A stretch of DNA of 64,000 nt from Eutreptiella sp. 'Long Island Sound 2002' (GCA_964036045.1 OZ038379.1:113344611-113408610), one strand, 5' to 3'; counted from the first letter of the stretch, positions 32,015 to 44,161 are shown. The notes: generated by a model not told the origin, from the sequence alone. Numbers and translations: made by a program.

Positions 32015-35000
32015 TCCTCAAAACCGTCCACCAGCGGTTTGTTGGCCGGAGATTGGGGTGTTGTGAAGTGAGGGGACCCCCCCCCCTATTTCGAAAATGG
32101 AGAATCCTTGTTTCGAGGTCACGCCCTCTTTGCAGCATTCTCGATTTTTTTGCGTTTTTGGCCATATCTTCGACCATCGGTGGCGCCTCGTTTTCCCCAA
32201 ATGTGAGGACGGGGAGATCGCCCGCGCGGGGTAGCCGCACGATGTCTGTGCCTATGTTGTGCATTGCTGGGTACAAAAAGGTCCCTCCTCAGTATTGTTT
32301 GACCCGAAGCATGGTGTTTCATGGATCCGTGGGCAGGGAGGGACCACCAAGTGCGTCTACTTTTTTGACAGGGCCGGCAGTGAGTTCAGCAATGCAAAGT
32401 GTTTGTACACCCTCTCCCAACACAAATCCATCTATGGTCGTTCTGGGGAGTGGGTTTGCGATATACAGTATCATGAAAAAGGGCCGGTTGAATGGTCTTG
32501 GGGCTGCAATCAAAAAGCTTTGGAGAAAATCTGCCGCGGCTCTGCAAAAGAAAACACTGCAATGTCTGTAGTGGCAGAATTGTCCATGGTCACAAAAAAC
32601 CAGCCTGTTTGGGGCACCTATAGTAAGTTTACACAATATCGCTTCGTACACATGAAAGAAAATTCGCTTGTAGTAAAGGCAGCCCAAAACCGTCTCAATG
32701 ACTAGGAGGCACTCTCATTGGCGGTCCACGGGTACGGCAGGTCATTTGCAATTGCGGAGGTACCCTTGTTGGTGCACCGGTGACTCTTGCTCCAATGTTG
32801 ACTTTTGTGGCCAATAGGAAACGGTCACGGTGACCTTGCAATAACAATGCCGTTGCAAAAGCGTTATTTTCAGCCCCATTGCATGTCTCTTGATTGAAAA
32901 AGTTTTCTCTTGCTTGGAAAAGATGAGTTTGCATTAGAAATTTAGAAATTGAAGCGGACAACCTAACCAGTGCAGGTGTGCAGTGTGATTTCTCAACGCC
33001 AAAAAAAAGAACCAGTCCCAAAAACTTCTTTTGTTGGGCCAGGCATGTCAACATATCAGTCAGATAGACCAAACAGAAAAAAAACTTTAGAAAACCCTTT
33101 CAACGCACTTCCGGAAAATATATCACATGCCATATCAAAATTGCGGTCACTCGGAGGTACACTGCCAAAAACTTGAAAACCTCGATAGTGGACGGAATAA
33201 CCCCCCCCCGCCCGCCCCCCGCCAAAACACCCATACATATAGGGGTTGGAATGCAGCTACAAACCTGTGGTCATAGCAACTGGGGGCGGTGGCCTCGGAC
33301 CACACCGCCATGATGGTACATCACCAGTCTTCTCAAAAAATTTTCGAAGAATGAAAAAGCAAACCTAAGACCAAAACTGACTCCATGGCACACTTTCTAC
33401 CGATCGACCTAAGAGGGTGAGCAGTCCACCGCTACCTCGTGCTGAGGCTCAGCTTCGAGGGCGGGATCTTCACAACGCAACGGACGACATTTGTATAGCG
33501 CCCCGTCTTGCATAATCTAGCGCTCAAAGCATGTGATGGAACTTAGTGAAAGAGTTCAACTCATGAGTATAATGGACTAGGATCAAAGTCCTGGACAATG
33601 GGCCCAAGGACAGAATCTGCAGCTATTTGGTCAGGCTAGACCGCTCAATCTCTGTGCCACGTCACGTGCTCCCCCCAGGACGCCTTGCGCGCCCATAAGC
33701 TCCTTGGGTTCATACCTTTGATGACTAACTGTTGACCGGAGGCCCCTTGGGGGGGCGGCGGGGGGGGGGGGGGGGGGTTGGCGTCCTAGGACCCACGGAG
33801 TCGCCTCCCGGGGCGCCCAACTGTGAAGCAAAGCGGAATGCCCTGCCAAGCAGACATAGGGGGAGTTGTCGCAGTGTGCGCGCACGGTTCAATGTTTTTG
33901 GGATATGCACCCAGCTTCTACCCCGTTGAACAACCCCCACAGAACCACACCCAGGGTCCCAAATTCTGCACCCTGCAGCCCTTGCTGGCATACCAGGAAT
34001 TTCTATTTTTTGTTCTAATGCTTGTCACAGGTCCCAGGGTCCAAATTTCTGCGCCTCGCAGCTCTTGCTAGTATTCCAGAATTGAACTGAAATTCTCCAC
34101 AAAGACCTGGCGTTCCAAAGGTCAGATTGCAAGCATTTTAAATTTATCTGGTTGTACAGAAACAGGGAAATATTCCCTGGCCCGATGCATAAAAGCCTTC
34201 CCCCGCACAGTGAAGGGTTCTGCCCAAGCGGGAGGGGACAAGACGCACAGAGAGGGGTTTATTTTCAGTGCAGTCTCCACCACGCTCTCTCAGACCCTAT
34301 GAGTGCCACGGCGTCGTCTCGCAGCCCCCCCCCCCCCCCTTTTCTGGGGGAAGAACCTCTCTGTCCCCTCTTAGCGTAGCACTCAGCCAGCAGAATGCAC
34401 CGTTTAATCAAAAGAAAGAAATTTTTGGAAAAGGAGTTTTTCAAAAAGGGGGCAACCAATGGTCAACCAACAGCTGAATAGCTGTCCTGCCAACCATGAA
34501 GAACCCAATTTTTTTTTGGGGGGGGGGGGGTCAGGCGTTCTGCATCTGGGTAATAAACAATACCCAAAAGTTTGCTCGGTGCGCACACAGTGCGGGCACA
34601 GATCAAGAAACACCCCCATAGAACCAATGCAACACACTTACAAAGAGCACTGCGAAGCAAGACACTGAATGTACAATCACATGTGATTCCAAGACCCTGC
34701 ATCACCTCTCCTACCTCCACTTCTGAAATGGAAATGTGGCAAGCCGCCCCCACCCCCAAGGGTGTTCTACATACAGCACAATATATAGACATAAGGCAAC
34801 CTGTCTTTTGGCACTGTGATTCCTGCTTCACAAAGCGATGGGCCATAAGCCCCCCCCTCCCCCCCAGTAGGGTGACATCCCCCCAGCCCAACGGGGGGGT
34901 AAAACCACGACCACCCTGAATTGTTCCATAAAACACACATAAAGCACATCTTGGGAGAGGGGTGTCGGTAGGGGGTTGCCTCAGTGCAGCAGCACTCCCT

Positions 35001-35610
35001 GTAAACTCCCCACGCGCAACTTTGTGACAAATGCATGATGATCATGTAAAAAAAAATTGGCGTGTAATTTTTAGCGCTCTTTTTTTTTTCATTAATGTGG
35101 AATCGCTTTTTTGGACATGTCCCATCCACCCCCCCCCCCCAGGCAAGTGGGGACAACCTTTACACCTCCCGCCCAATGTCATCAAAATACGGGAGAAAGC
35201 CCCCGGAATGTGCTGGACACTCCACAAAATGTACTTGCTTGTACAAAAAAAACCCAAAATTGCACTAAACACCCCATAACATACTAAGAAACCCCAAAAA
35301 AAAACACACTAAAAAACCACCCTGGCATGGACTACACCCCCCCCCGCCCCGCTCAACATCCCCCCCTTTAAAAAACACCCAGGGCGGCTTTTTTAGGACA
35401 TTTAACAGAGGGGTGGGGTTTAGTACAAAAAGGGGCTTTTTTAGTGCGCACCAAACCGGGTTGCACCAAACAACAACAATGCCTGTAATACCACATAGTA
35501 TGTGTCTTTGGCATGGCATAGTATGGAAAATTTGCACTGCACATGGAGGGCAGGCTGTTTACCCCCCGCCCCAACACTGGCACACTTATGAAAACTACAC
35601 CCAGCTTCAA
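32015..35610. other. AT-richer region without recognisable genes
   Basis: Short frames only. Long homopolymers punctuate it (C near 32080 and 33200, G17 near 33760, C near 34330, G near 34520, C near 34855 and 35130). A local duplication places GTCCCAAATTCTGCACCCTG (33957) beside a diverged copy at about 34035. Minus-strand 32319-32687 and 32018-32276 are open for about 115 codons each without motifs. I cannot support a gene here. Confidence 0.5.
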
Positions 35611-35614
35611 AATG

Positions 35615-35727
35615 TACAAAGAGAGAAACACTCCCACAAACACACTGCCCAAGGAAAAAAAATGACGGAAACCCGAAACACTCCCACGAACACACTGCCC
35701 AAGGGAAAAAAATGACGGAAACCCGAG
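35615..35727. repeat. Tandem duplication of about 53 bp
   Basis: Two adjacent copies of a unit running from AAACACTCCCAC through ACACTGCCCAAGG to ATGACGGAAACCCGA, differing by a few bases. Confidence 0.9.
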
Positions 35728-38700
35728 AAATCAGGCAATCTGATGGTTTCTAATGCGAAAATGCAAAATGGAATGGTCACGTGTTGCGACGACACAACTT
35801 TGGGTTGCCCTGCAAACGTCTGAAATCTAGATGAGACCATTGTTTGTTACCCCTTTCCCTTGCTCAAAAGCAGTGTTTCACCACTGGACTCAGGGTGGGG
35901 GGACATTGGACAACGGACAGGACAAGGGGCAAGAAAGGGCCATCCAGGCCACTGGATGGGCACTGCGTGCATACTGCGCACACAGAGGCCGGGGTACTCA
36001 CCCAAGAATACCTGTCACCTGACTGGTTGCACAGCGAAGCAGCAAAGCCCACATGAGAACGACGAAACTGCCTTCAACTTGGTACTCCACTGTCCCTATG
36101 AACAAACCACTCAGCCTTGTAAAGTCCATTTGCTTCGAGTGTTCCAGTGCCCGTGGCTTCGCTCTTGGAGGCGGCGATGAGGTGTCCCTTGACTCGGAGC
36201 GCGGGGAATGCGTTGTCCGTGGTCTCTTGGGTCATGGGGACCGCGAATAGGGTGAAGGGGAGGGCAGTGGTGATTCTGAGCGTGGACGCGACACACTTGT
36301 TGATGGCGAGCGAGGTCAGTGATGTGGTGGGGATGAAGGCCGTACCACAAAATCCTCAACGTCCGCGGGCTATGTATGGCTACATCACCCCTGCCTTCTC
36401 GGGGTCCCCATAGTGGGGAGAGTTCAATATGGGGGATGGAAAATGGGTAAAAATGGTTGACATTGGGCAACAAAGGGTGACAATTCAAATGTGCCACATC
36501 CCAAATGCATAGGAAGCTAGTACCCCAGTATGGAACCAAAAACTTATCAAAAGGGGCCAAAAGTAGGGTCTGAGTATTGGCCGACATTCAAAACTTCGCA
36601 CTGTGTGCGCACTGTGTGCGCACTGCGTGCATGGCAGTCCCCCAACAAGCCATCCAACAAGGGTTGGTTGCTCAACAAGCCAGTCCTTGAATAACCAGGG
36701 AGCAAGGGGTGTTCCAAAAAATGCTGGTGGGCTACCGTGTAGTACAACCGCTGTCCAGTGCCATGTGCTTTGTGTGACCTGGTTTTGTTGATCGATGTCA
36801 GCGGTTGAGGGGAGGTCAGTGTTGGGGGGGGGGGGTTATGAGAGAGAGCAGTATGAGTGGAATGCTTGTCCGTCCCACTGCTCACAATTCAATGGAGGGG
36901 GTGGGGTGGGGGTCTGGTGGCTGGCTTAGCCTGTGCCAACCACGCTCCCAAGGAAAATTTGGACACACACAGGGCCACAGAATGACACCTCTGTAGCAAA
37001 ATGTAATTACCCAGATTTTGATCAACATATGGGCATATGAGTGACAGATCGTACAATGTGAGGGGTTGCACACATACTGATATGTGTTCAACTGGCCATA
37101 GCAAGGCCTACACCAACACATCACTGCCTGCATTATAGCGTAACAATCTAGGAAAAATTTTGCATTGGACACACACGCACAGCACACACACACACACACA
37201 CACGGGCCACATCAGGCCTGTTGCAGCATGCAACCACCACCCACACCAATGTTGTATGACACTACCCCTCCTCCATGTCATCGGCCCAGGGCATACCCCT
37301 CCATTTTGGAAGGCGTGGCCGGGGAGGGGGGGGGGGGAAGACCTGCGTGGGCCATTTTATCTCATTCACAAGGGCACCATTCACTTTTGAGGGGTGGGGT
37401 GGGGGATACCGACAGAAGCACTCACAAAGGGGTGCAGATATTTGGGCGGGACGTTTTCCCAGATGCTGAGACCTGTCGGTGCGTCCTGGCCTGAATCTGT
37501 TAATCTTGTGTGGCTAAATGTCGTATGGCTGTGCATGACAGGATCCGCGAACCGGGTCGAGGGAACCATTTTGGACGTAGGGGGAATCCTTGCACAGCGC
37601 GCGCACTGCACGCTCCTTTTAGACTATGTTCACCCCGAAGAGCCCCCAGGCACGCCCCTTGGAAACGCCCTTAGAATTCGGCGACCCAAACTGCCCCAGC
37701 TCAAGAAAGTTGCAAACTACCTTCCCTCGTGCTGGCAATCTCCGTCAGCCGATCCTCAGCATCCTCGACCGGAGGTTTAGACACATGTTCCCGAGGCATT
37801 CCCCAGTCTTCAGAGAACTCATGCCCTGTAAGTGTGACAGAGGTGTGCTCAAAAGATCGTTTTTTGAGGTCCTCAAGAGTCAGGCCACGATTTTCGGCCA
37901 TAACCTCTGTTAAGCACTGCCTGATCCAAGTAGCACAGGGGTACAGGGTTTAGAGTTCCATCGCCGATGATGCCCAAAGTACCACAAAGTATGGGTTTCT
38001 AACACGGCCAGACGCCCAAATAGTTGCACTGTGCATGCACTGCGCTTAAGGCGCCCCCGTAGAGCAGATCAACCACATGTGGAACAGTGGAACCATGGAA
38101 ACTGCCAGAGCAAGCTCCAGCAATGGTGCTGTCTTTGCACTGCACAGGGACCACGTGCACTGTGTGTACTGCATCAGGAACCAGTTTGAGCATGGACACG
38201 GCGGTCTTAGGGGTTGGAGTGCAACAGAAATCCTCCTTGCTGATCTCTACTGAGCATGTACAAATCTTGGGCTCTGCAATGGCTGCAGAGATCGTGCAGA
38301 TCAGGCTGACTGCAGGAGGCAACCTGAAAGGGGAACTCCTTGCGCACTGCGGTCAGTAAATCTCGACATGAGTACGAAAACCATAGCACCGCGCACAGAG
38401 TTTTGGATCGTGACCATACATTTACCGAATTGGAAAGTCTGCTGAGAAGAACCTTGCAAAGCAAAAATCCATACCAACAGTCACCTTGATGTCAGCTACA
38501 AACTTAGATAAACAAAGAGTCGCTCAATGCTGCTCAATGGAAACAGTTGGTGGCTTCAGTGAAATGGGTCGTCAGAAAGGCAATATGAAGACAAAGGGTA
38601 CATTCATGCGACCTGCAACGCCACGAGATTTCTCAGGCAACAACATTTGAAAACATTGCATAGTGCATGCGATGCAGACGGTGCATTCCAATCCATGTAG

Positions 38701-39420
38701 GCAGAACAAAAGCAAAGATGATCAAAATAAAGCCTTCATGCAAGGCACAGAAACTTGCAGACACATACACACATAAACCAGTTCAAGGGAAATGATGACA
38801 TATTGCAGCCACAGCGTGAAGGGGAAGGCCAGTGCAAAGAGGATTTGTACACCTCGTGGAAGCATGGGATGACAGGTCGTCCATGGGAAGGAGGACTGGG
38901 AGACCGGACAGTGGAAACAGAGGAAAAGACATTCAGCTGAGAACAGAGGGAAGAAGAAGACGAGTCTGAATTCAGTACTTTTTGCATCCAAATCCAATCA
39001 TGACCCAAAAAACATGCTCACTTTTTGTGTGTGTAGCGGTGGCTGGGCAAATGACTTCGCCTGTTTGGTTGCCTGTGGGGGGGGGCATAGTATTCAGGAA
39101 ACGAGCTGCTTTTAGGGTCCAGCAGCTTGTCTGGGGCCTGGGAATGGCATATTGCGGAGGGAGATCAATATGGTTTAGTGGGGTATACACCCACGTGTGT
39201 TTCTGTGGGTGGAAGCGTGTGCGACGCCCAGGTCACGTTCAACAGTCCACATGGCGTTTGCTATGCAAATGTACTGTCCGTATGGGAGTATCTGACATGG
39301 AGAGGGATGAGCATTTATGGGATGTATATCAATAGTGATGGCAAAAGCAGAGAGCAATGACAAAGGGTGAAGACATACCCCCCACACCTTGTCCTAACAT
39401 GGGCCAGATTCTGGTTCAGG
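35728..39420. other. Mostly unassigned sequence with scattered possible exons
   Basis: A GC-richer island at 36150-36370 is open on both strands. The minus reading ATSLTSLAINKCVAST-like and the plus reading SVDATHLLMASEVSDVVGMK both look protein-like, and I cannot choose between them. At 38040-38350 and 39127-39360 there are further open stretches of 75-100 codons without domains. Microsatellites: (AC)n at 37184-37203, G-runs at 36825 and 37325. No complete gene is demonstrable. Confidence 0.4.
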
Positions 39421-39423
39421 GGG

Positions 39424-39745
39424 CAAAAGTGCGGAAACACGGGTGTGCCGTGTTTGGACAGGCCCGTTTCACTGTGCGGCACGTACCACGGAACACATGT
39501 TGCAGACGTAACACAACCCTACCCCTTCGTGACTACAACAGGCCAGCATACACCCCAGAACACAACAGCACATGGAATTACAGCTACACCAACACTTTGA
39601 CACCCATATTGACCTTCCTGCAGCCTGAACAAAGCTACAAACCACATTCTATATTGGATTGGAACCGCAATGATGGTTCAAAAAAAAGCCGAAAAAAGTG
39701 CGGAAACACGGAGTCGCCGTCGTGTTTGGACATGCCCGTGTAAGA
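39424..39745. repeat. Two copies of an imperfect-hairpin motif 267 bp apart
   Basis: GTGCGGAAACACGGGTGTG followed by CCGTGTTTGGACAGGCCCG at 39430 recurs with changes at 39697. Each copy can fold on itself (GGAAACACGG against CCGTGTTTGG). Confidence 0.65.
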
Positions 39746-39944
39746 TCATCGATCAACGATGGTCCTCACCGTCCAGAATCACAACAGTACTTCATGTATC
39801 ATGCGGCAAAGCCGCGACACACATTGATCGAGCTGTCCAGCAAAGCCCCGTGTCCAGCAAGCCCGTGTAAGGACAAGAGGGGGGGGGGGGTAACAAAGCA
39901 GGGGGGGGGGGATTGCGGTCTGGGGGTGTCGAATCCAATTGCGA

Positions 39945-40017
39945 AAAATTGCGGGAAAATTGCGGGAAAATTGCGGAAAATTGCGGAAAATTGCGGGACA
40001 ATTGCGGAAAAATTGCG
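39945..40017. repeat. AATTGCGGAAA minisatellite, array 1
   Basis: Seven imperfect 10-11 bp units of AATTGCGG(G)AAA, directly after two G-runs (39880-39911). Confidence 0.9.
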
Positions 40018-40120
40018 ATGTCGTAAGCGGCCCTCCTGAACCCTCAAGGTGCAACAACTCTGGACAGGTGGCTCAGAATTCTCAGAATTTCACTGAACAA
40101 ATAGTCCATGGGCAGTACAA

Positions 40121-40264
40121 TTACAGGAGGCGCCCCTCAATATCACCGTGGAATTGCAGCATGAACCGAAGGCGGCGGATGTTGTCATCCAATTTGTGCT
40201 GCCGCTTTGAAACTGTCCCACACTGTGAGAAAAAGCGTTCCATAACACCACCAGAAGTGGGCTG
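40121..40264 (-). pseudogene. hAT-family transposase C-terminal (dimerisation) fragment
   Basis: Minus-strand QPTSGGVMERFFSQCGTVSK then RQHKLDDNIRRLRFMLQFHG fits the conserved hAT C-terminal block (P-x-S-x-x-x-E-R-x-F-S ... R-x-x-L ... L-x-F-L), which dimerises the transposase. The segment is preceded by a pyrimidine-rich stretch ending GATTACGCAG, a good 3' splice site, so it may be a final exon. It ends in TAA. No terminal inverted repeats were found, so I treat it as a relic. Confidence 0.65.
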
Positions 40265-40325
40265 CGTAATCAAGAACAGCATAAAGGTATGAAAAAGACC
40301 AAAAAAGCGAAGGTAAAAATATTGT

Positions 40326-40394
40326 GCCCAATGGGGTTTGAACCCAAGACTCTGGAAGTTAGAGCGTAGCGCAACTACCAACTAAGCTATGTCA
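40326..40394 (-). other. tRNA-like sequence / SINE head
   Basis: On the minus strand TAGCTTAGTTGGTAGTTGC (A box, D arm) is followed by GGGTTCAAACCC (B box, T arm) with roughly tRNA spacing. The 5' and 3' acceptor strands do not pair, so this is a tRNA pseudogene or the head of a tRNA-derived SINE. It lies immediately upstream of the hAT fragment, within its possible intron. Confidence 0.55.
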
Positions 40395-40493
40395 GAATTT
40401 GATGACCTGGAATCATTAGAGAGTAGATGGAATAGTAAAAATTCTCATTGTTCTGCACCAGCGTGGGGGAGGCAGTCAGAAAATCGGGAAGTG

Positions 40494-40587
40494 TGAAAAA
40501 TTGCGGAAAAATTGCGGAAAATTGCGGAAAATTGCGGAAAATTGCGGAAAACTGCGAAATTGCGGAAAATTGCGAAAAATTGCGGAC
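40494..40587. repeat. AATTGCGGAAA minisatellite, array 2
   Basis: About eight units in the same orientation as array 1, followed by a C10 run. The two arrays bracket the hAT fragment and tRNA-like block. Confidence 0.9.
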
Positions 40588-40975
40588 CTCAATCCCCCCC
40601 CCCCTGAACAAAGGCTAAAGAGAGAAATGTCTGTCCAGTGCTTGCAATAGTGCCCCAGATAAATGACCCCCATGGCTGTACACATGTACACTCATGTCTA
40701 TGGCGGTGCTCGTTTATGTCATTGTGTATGTTGATGTGTTTGGTCGTGCCTCTCCTGCAATTGGCATACCTAGCACGTAGCTGTGCCAGCACCCAAAAGC
40801 GGCAGCCCTGGAATGTACCCATAGTGGTCCGCACAGTGTAGGGCCACGGGAGGCGGGGTCATAAAAATCTCCAAGGACCCGCCTTTGAGCTAAAATGTGA
40901 AGTGGCTTCAAGCAAGTAGTTTCAACTGCCCCTAAAGCCCAAGGGAAAAAATTTGAAACCAGGGCAGCCAATTGG

Positions 40976-41045
40976 GGACTATTGGCTGCGTACACAGTGA
41001 AAAGAGCCACGCAAATCAGCAATTCAGGATAATGTTGTGTAACTT
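40976..41045 (-). pseudogene. Possible upstream hAT transposase fragment
   Basis: Minus-strand VTQHYPELLICVALFTVYAA resembles the tract that precedes the hAT C-terminal block (Y-P-x-L-x-x-x-A). It is 0.7 kb upstream of the better fragment at 40121-40264, separated by the AATTGCGGAAA array and the tRNA-like block. Weak on its own. Confidence 0.3.
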
Positions 41046-41634
41046 GGGCCCGGGCAGAAAGCGCAAGATCTTGTGTGCTTCTACAAGAACCCTTTGCAAC
41101 TCAAGCACGACAGCCATGTGTTAAACCAAAAACAGCCCATCCTCACAACATAAAAGACTCCTAAATACTCACTCTACACACTGAGCGGGCTCCGCCAGAC
41201 AGAGGCTAGAGCACGAAATACAGAGGAGGACAACGGAGGGCTCTGTAGAGAGCTGTCAGCGGCTCAGCGGGCCACAGTGGCTGTGGAGCGGGGGGTGGAT
41301 ACTCGGTGGGGCCGGCAGCTGAATGCCAGGCACACCACAACACAACACAACACCAACACGACACAACGCAACACTCAACACCACTTTGAGGAATTTGGAG
41401 TATATACAGCAGACATCAATATCATCGACAAAAATGCAACCGAAGAAGGATGACAATGTGCACACAAAATTTCGCTGAAACAGAGGCAACACCTATAGTA
41501 GTGCTCTACAGAGGGATAAGCCAATCCCTGCATCTAGAAATGCATGGGGAGCTGATGAACCCTGCTTCTGATGGGTGGGAATGGGCAGATAGTGCCCTCT
41601 GCACCTACCCCATCCACTTTCGGGGACAGTCTGC

Positions 41635-42300
41635 TTAGTGTGTCCCGCCTTTGATGCTGCGGTGTGCTGCAAAAAACGCCTCCGCCTCCAACGCCTTCAC
41701 TGCTAGTGTCTTGGACTTGGCCAAAGCAATACCATTCTGGCGCAACGCGCCGGGCCCCCTCATGCGGGCGCGGCGCTCATCCTCCTTCAGCGCCCCAAGC
41801 GCCGGGCCCTTGGGCCCCGGCATGTGCAGGTCATCCAGCAGCGGATGCCCGGACATCACGTGCGGCTGCGACTGCGGCTGCGGCTCACGCTTCCGCTGGA
41901 GCGCCGGGAGCTGCGGAGCCTGCGAGGCGACAACAGAGAGCAATGACCGACTCCGCTCCCCAACGCCGCCGCCCCCAAAGCTCATGAGGCTCTGGGGGGA
42001 ATGCGAGCTCATGGATAGGCCGTCGTGGTACGGCAGGAAGGCCTCGGGCTGATCCCCGAATGCATATTTATTGGAGCTCGGGGTGTCGGTTAGTGGGGTG
42101 AGGGAGGCGCGGGAGGGCGGCAGTGACAGCGACGCCTGGTCCTTCAGGGCCTTCATCTGCAGCTCCAGGCCCTGCCGCTCTGCATTCATGAGCATCACAC
42201 GGTGGTTGGCGGCTGCCTGCGTGTCCTCCAGCTCCTGCCGAGTGGAACGGAGCTCATCAGCGAGCTGCTGCTGCTCCTGCCGCTGCTGCTCCACAACCAC
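41635..42300 (-). CDS. Last exon of a coiled-coil protein gene (unrecognised)
   Basis: A 221-codon open stretch in GC-rich codons within AT-rich surroundings. It begins at a consensus 3' splice site (pyrimidine tract then CTGCAG, AG at plus 42301-42302). Residues 1-55 are a Gln/Glu-rich coiled coil (QRQEQQQLADELRSTRQELE). The middle is Ser/Pro-rich and probably disordered (GVGERSRSLLSVVASQAPQL), then PLLDDLHMPGPKGPALGALK and a basic-acidic helix KSKTLAVKALEAEAFFAAHR. It ends GGTH with TAA. Upstream exons are not identifiable to 43 kb. I do not recognise the family. Of all segments here it most resembles a host gene rather than a transposon. Confidence 0.55.
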   Translation of the reverse strand: MVVEQQRQEQQQLADELRSTRQELEDTQAAANHRVMLMNAERQGLELQMKALKDQASLSLPPSRASLTPLTDTPSSNKYAFGDQPEAFLPYHDGLSMSSHSPQSLMSFGGGGVGERSRSLLSVVASQAPQLPALQRKREPQPQSQPHVMSGHPLLDDLHMPGPKGPALGALKEDERRARMRGPGALRQNGIALAKSKTLAVKALEAEAFFAAHRSIKGGTH

Positions 42301-43060
42301 CTGCAGGCGTTTCGGGAAAAATTATGCAACTTTTTGTAAAAATGTGGGGCAAAATCACACAAGATCCATATGGTTCTATGAAGAGATAATTCAAGGTCAA
42401 ACTCTTCCCCCCCCAAAAAAAGTGCAACTATGAACCCAAGAAGAAGAAAAGGCCCAATTGCCCAATTGCACTTCGCAAGTACTGCTTGTCTAGCAGCAGT
42501 AGACCTTGGGACAAGGAACTGCTGCATGGCAAGTACTGCAAGAAAACGCCTTTCACAAAGAGGAATTATCACACTGGTTGGCTTACACGGGCACAAGCTG
42601 AGGACTAAGACATCGACATATGGCAAATAGATAACGACGAGATGCCTACTTCAGACTGACTTGAAATTTGAAAAAAAGGAAAAAAAGTACGATGGCACAC
42701 AAGTGGTACATTGGCAAACAGAGACCCGGGGATCCTTAAAAGTGCGGGGGGGGGGGGGGGGGCATTACACAACAAATCTTCACGCATATTTTCCCTTGAA
42801 AATTTTCCACCACTGACTTTGGGGACAACCCACGGCAGTGAGAAAAATAACCCACAGCAGTCGGGCAGAAACCCATGGCGGTTTGAGGGCAGCTGATGGC
42901 AGCTAGCAGTAGCTTGAACGATGGCCGAGGTGGTCTCTAAGAAAACAGACTGCCCTGCTACTGATAATAGAATGGCAAAGAGTTCCCTGCCCTATTGCAA
43001 TATGGGTACATTCTTATAAAATGGACCCAGCCCAGCTAGAAGAATTGTGACAACAGCTCG
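42301..43060. other. No recognisable gene; likely intron or spacer
   Basis: AT-rich, with a G18 run near 42750. If the exon at 41635-42300 is real, at least its start is intron. No second exon stands out. Confidence 0.4.
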
Positions 43061-43860
43061 ATAACCTACACAGGTCTGGACGCATTCCACCATCTTCCAG
43101 CCCATATGGAGCGAGCTGTCTCCTTGACGGCGAACGGAAAATAGCGAATGTGTGTGGACCATCGAGCTTTGAGTACCGGAACCGTGAGGGATGGATACCC
43201 GCTGCCCTCCATCCAATCCATCTGGAGCACGTTAGGAGAGTCGACATTTTTTTCCAAAATCGACCTTGTGTCCAAATTCCACCAAATCAGAATTCCTGAA
43301 AATGACGAAATGACGAAAAACACGCGGTTCGGAGCCTTCGAATGGGTGGTTATGCCCTTCGGATTGTGCAAAGCACCTTCAACCTTCTAGCGCGTAGTGA
43401 ATGATGTACTTCGAGATCACTTTGGTATCTTTGTTTGCGGATATATCGATGACATCTTGGTTTTCTCCAAGAACGAGGATGACCATCAACGACACTTGGA
43501 TAACGTGCATGACCTCCTCCGGCGACATCAACTATATCCCTGCATTAACAAATCCACCTTCTTCCAACGAAGAGTCCCGTTTTGTGGGTACATCATCGAT
43601 GCTGACGGTGTCCACAAGGACCCCGATAAGATCAAGGCAATGAGGGGTCGGCCACTGCCAACCACAATTCGGCCTTTGTGGGTTCTATCAACAATTCATC
43701 AAGGGATTTCAGTCGATTGTGGCCCCACTCACTACCATGTTCAACAATGACTTCCAATGGGAGTGGAGCACAATACACCAAACAACGTTCGACACTTTGA
43801 AGAGCGTGATGCTGGCTGCTACGCGCCTCAGTGCTGCATTCATGCAGTGTTAGAAGGGGG
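43060..43860 (+). pseudogene. Ty3-type reverse transcriptase fragment (plus strand)
   Basis: The motifs run in Ty3 order: SSSPYGA, RMCVDHRALSTGTVRDGYPL, FSKIDLVSKFHQIRIPENDE, FGAFEWVVMPFGLCKAPSTF, VCGYIDDILVFSKNEDDHQR (catalytic Y-I-D-D) and FCGYIIDADGVHKDPDKIKA. After a one-base shift near 43678 comes GFYQQFIKGFQSIVAPLTTM, the connection towards RNase H. Two in-frame TAG codons occur: 43142-43144, where Trp is usual, and 43388-43390, where Gln is almost invariant (A-P-x-T-F-Q-R). Similarity ends near 43850. It is a separate lineage from the big minus-strand element. Confidence 0.85.
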
Positions 43861-44161
43861 ACGTTGTGGCGAGGAGAGAAAGGGAGAAATTCCGAAAAGA
43901 CAGGAGAATAAAGCCATGTAAGGGCGAACTTGGGGCAGGCTCAGTCCAAGGACTCCTTTCCCACTTAAGAGGCATGGTACGGGCACGATAGAGGTGCAAT
44001 ACAGGTGTGGTTGATGCCCAATTTAAGTGTGGTGAAGTTGTGGTTGAAGCACAATAGAAGCTTGCTGCATCAATTCACACAAGCCCCCATGTTTTGATGC
44101 AACCTCCCTAGGGGTCATTGGCAAGCATTACGATCGCCACACTACTTATTAGAGGGCTCAT
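43861..44161. other. Unassigned, possibly LTR sequence
   Basis: Follows the RT fragment with AGAAGGGGGACG, a purine run that could be a polypurine tract before an LTR. I find no second LTR copy in the window to prove it. Confidence 0.3.

Noticed and set aside
31846-32571. 241-codon plus-strand ORF overlapping the 5' LTR
   Set aside because: It begins inside LTR sequence, runs over the element boundary and has no domain, so it is probably chance.
40326-40394. Functional tRNA gene
   Set aside because: A and B boxes are good, but the acceptor strands do not pair and the anticodon loop is unclear. It is kept as a tRNA-like/SINE head.
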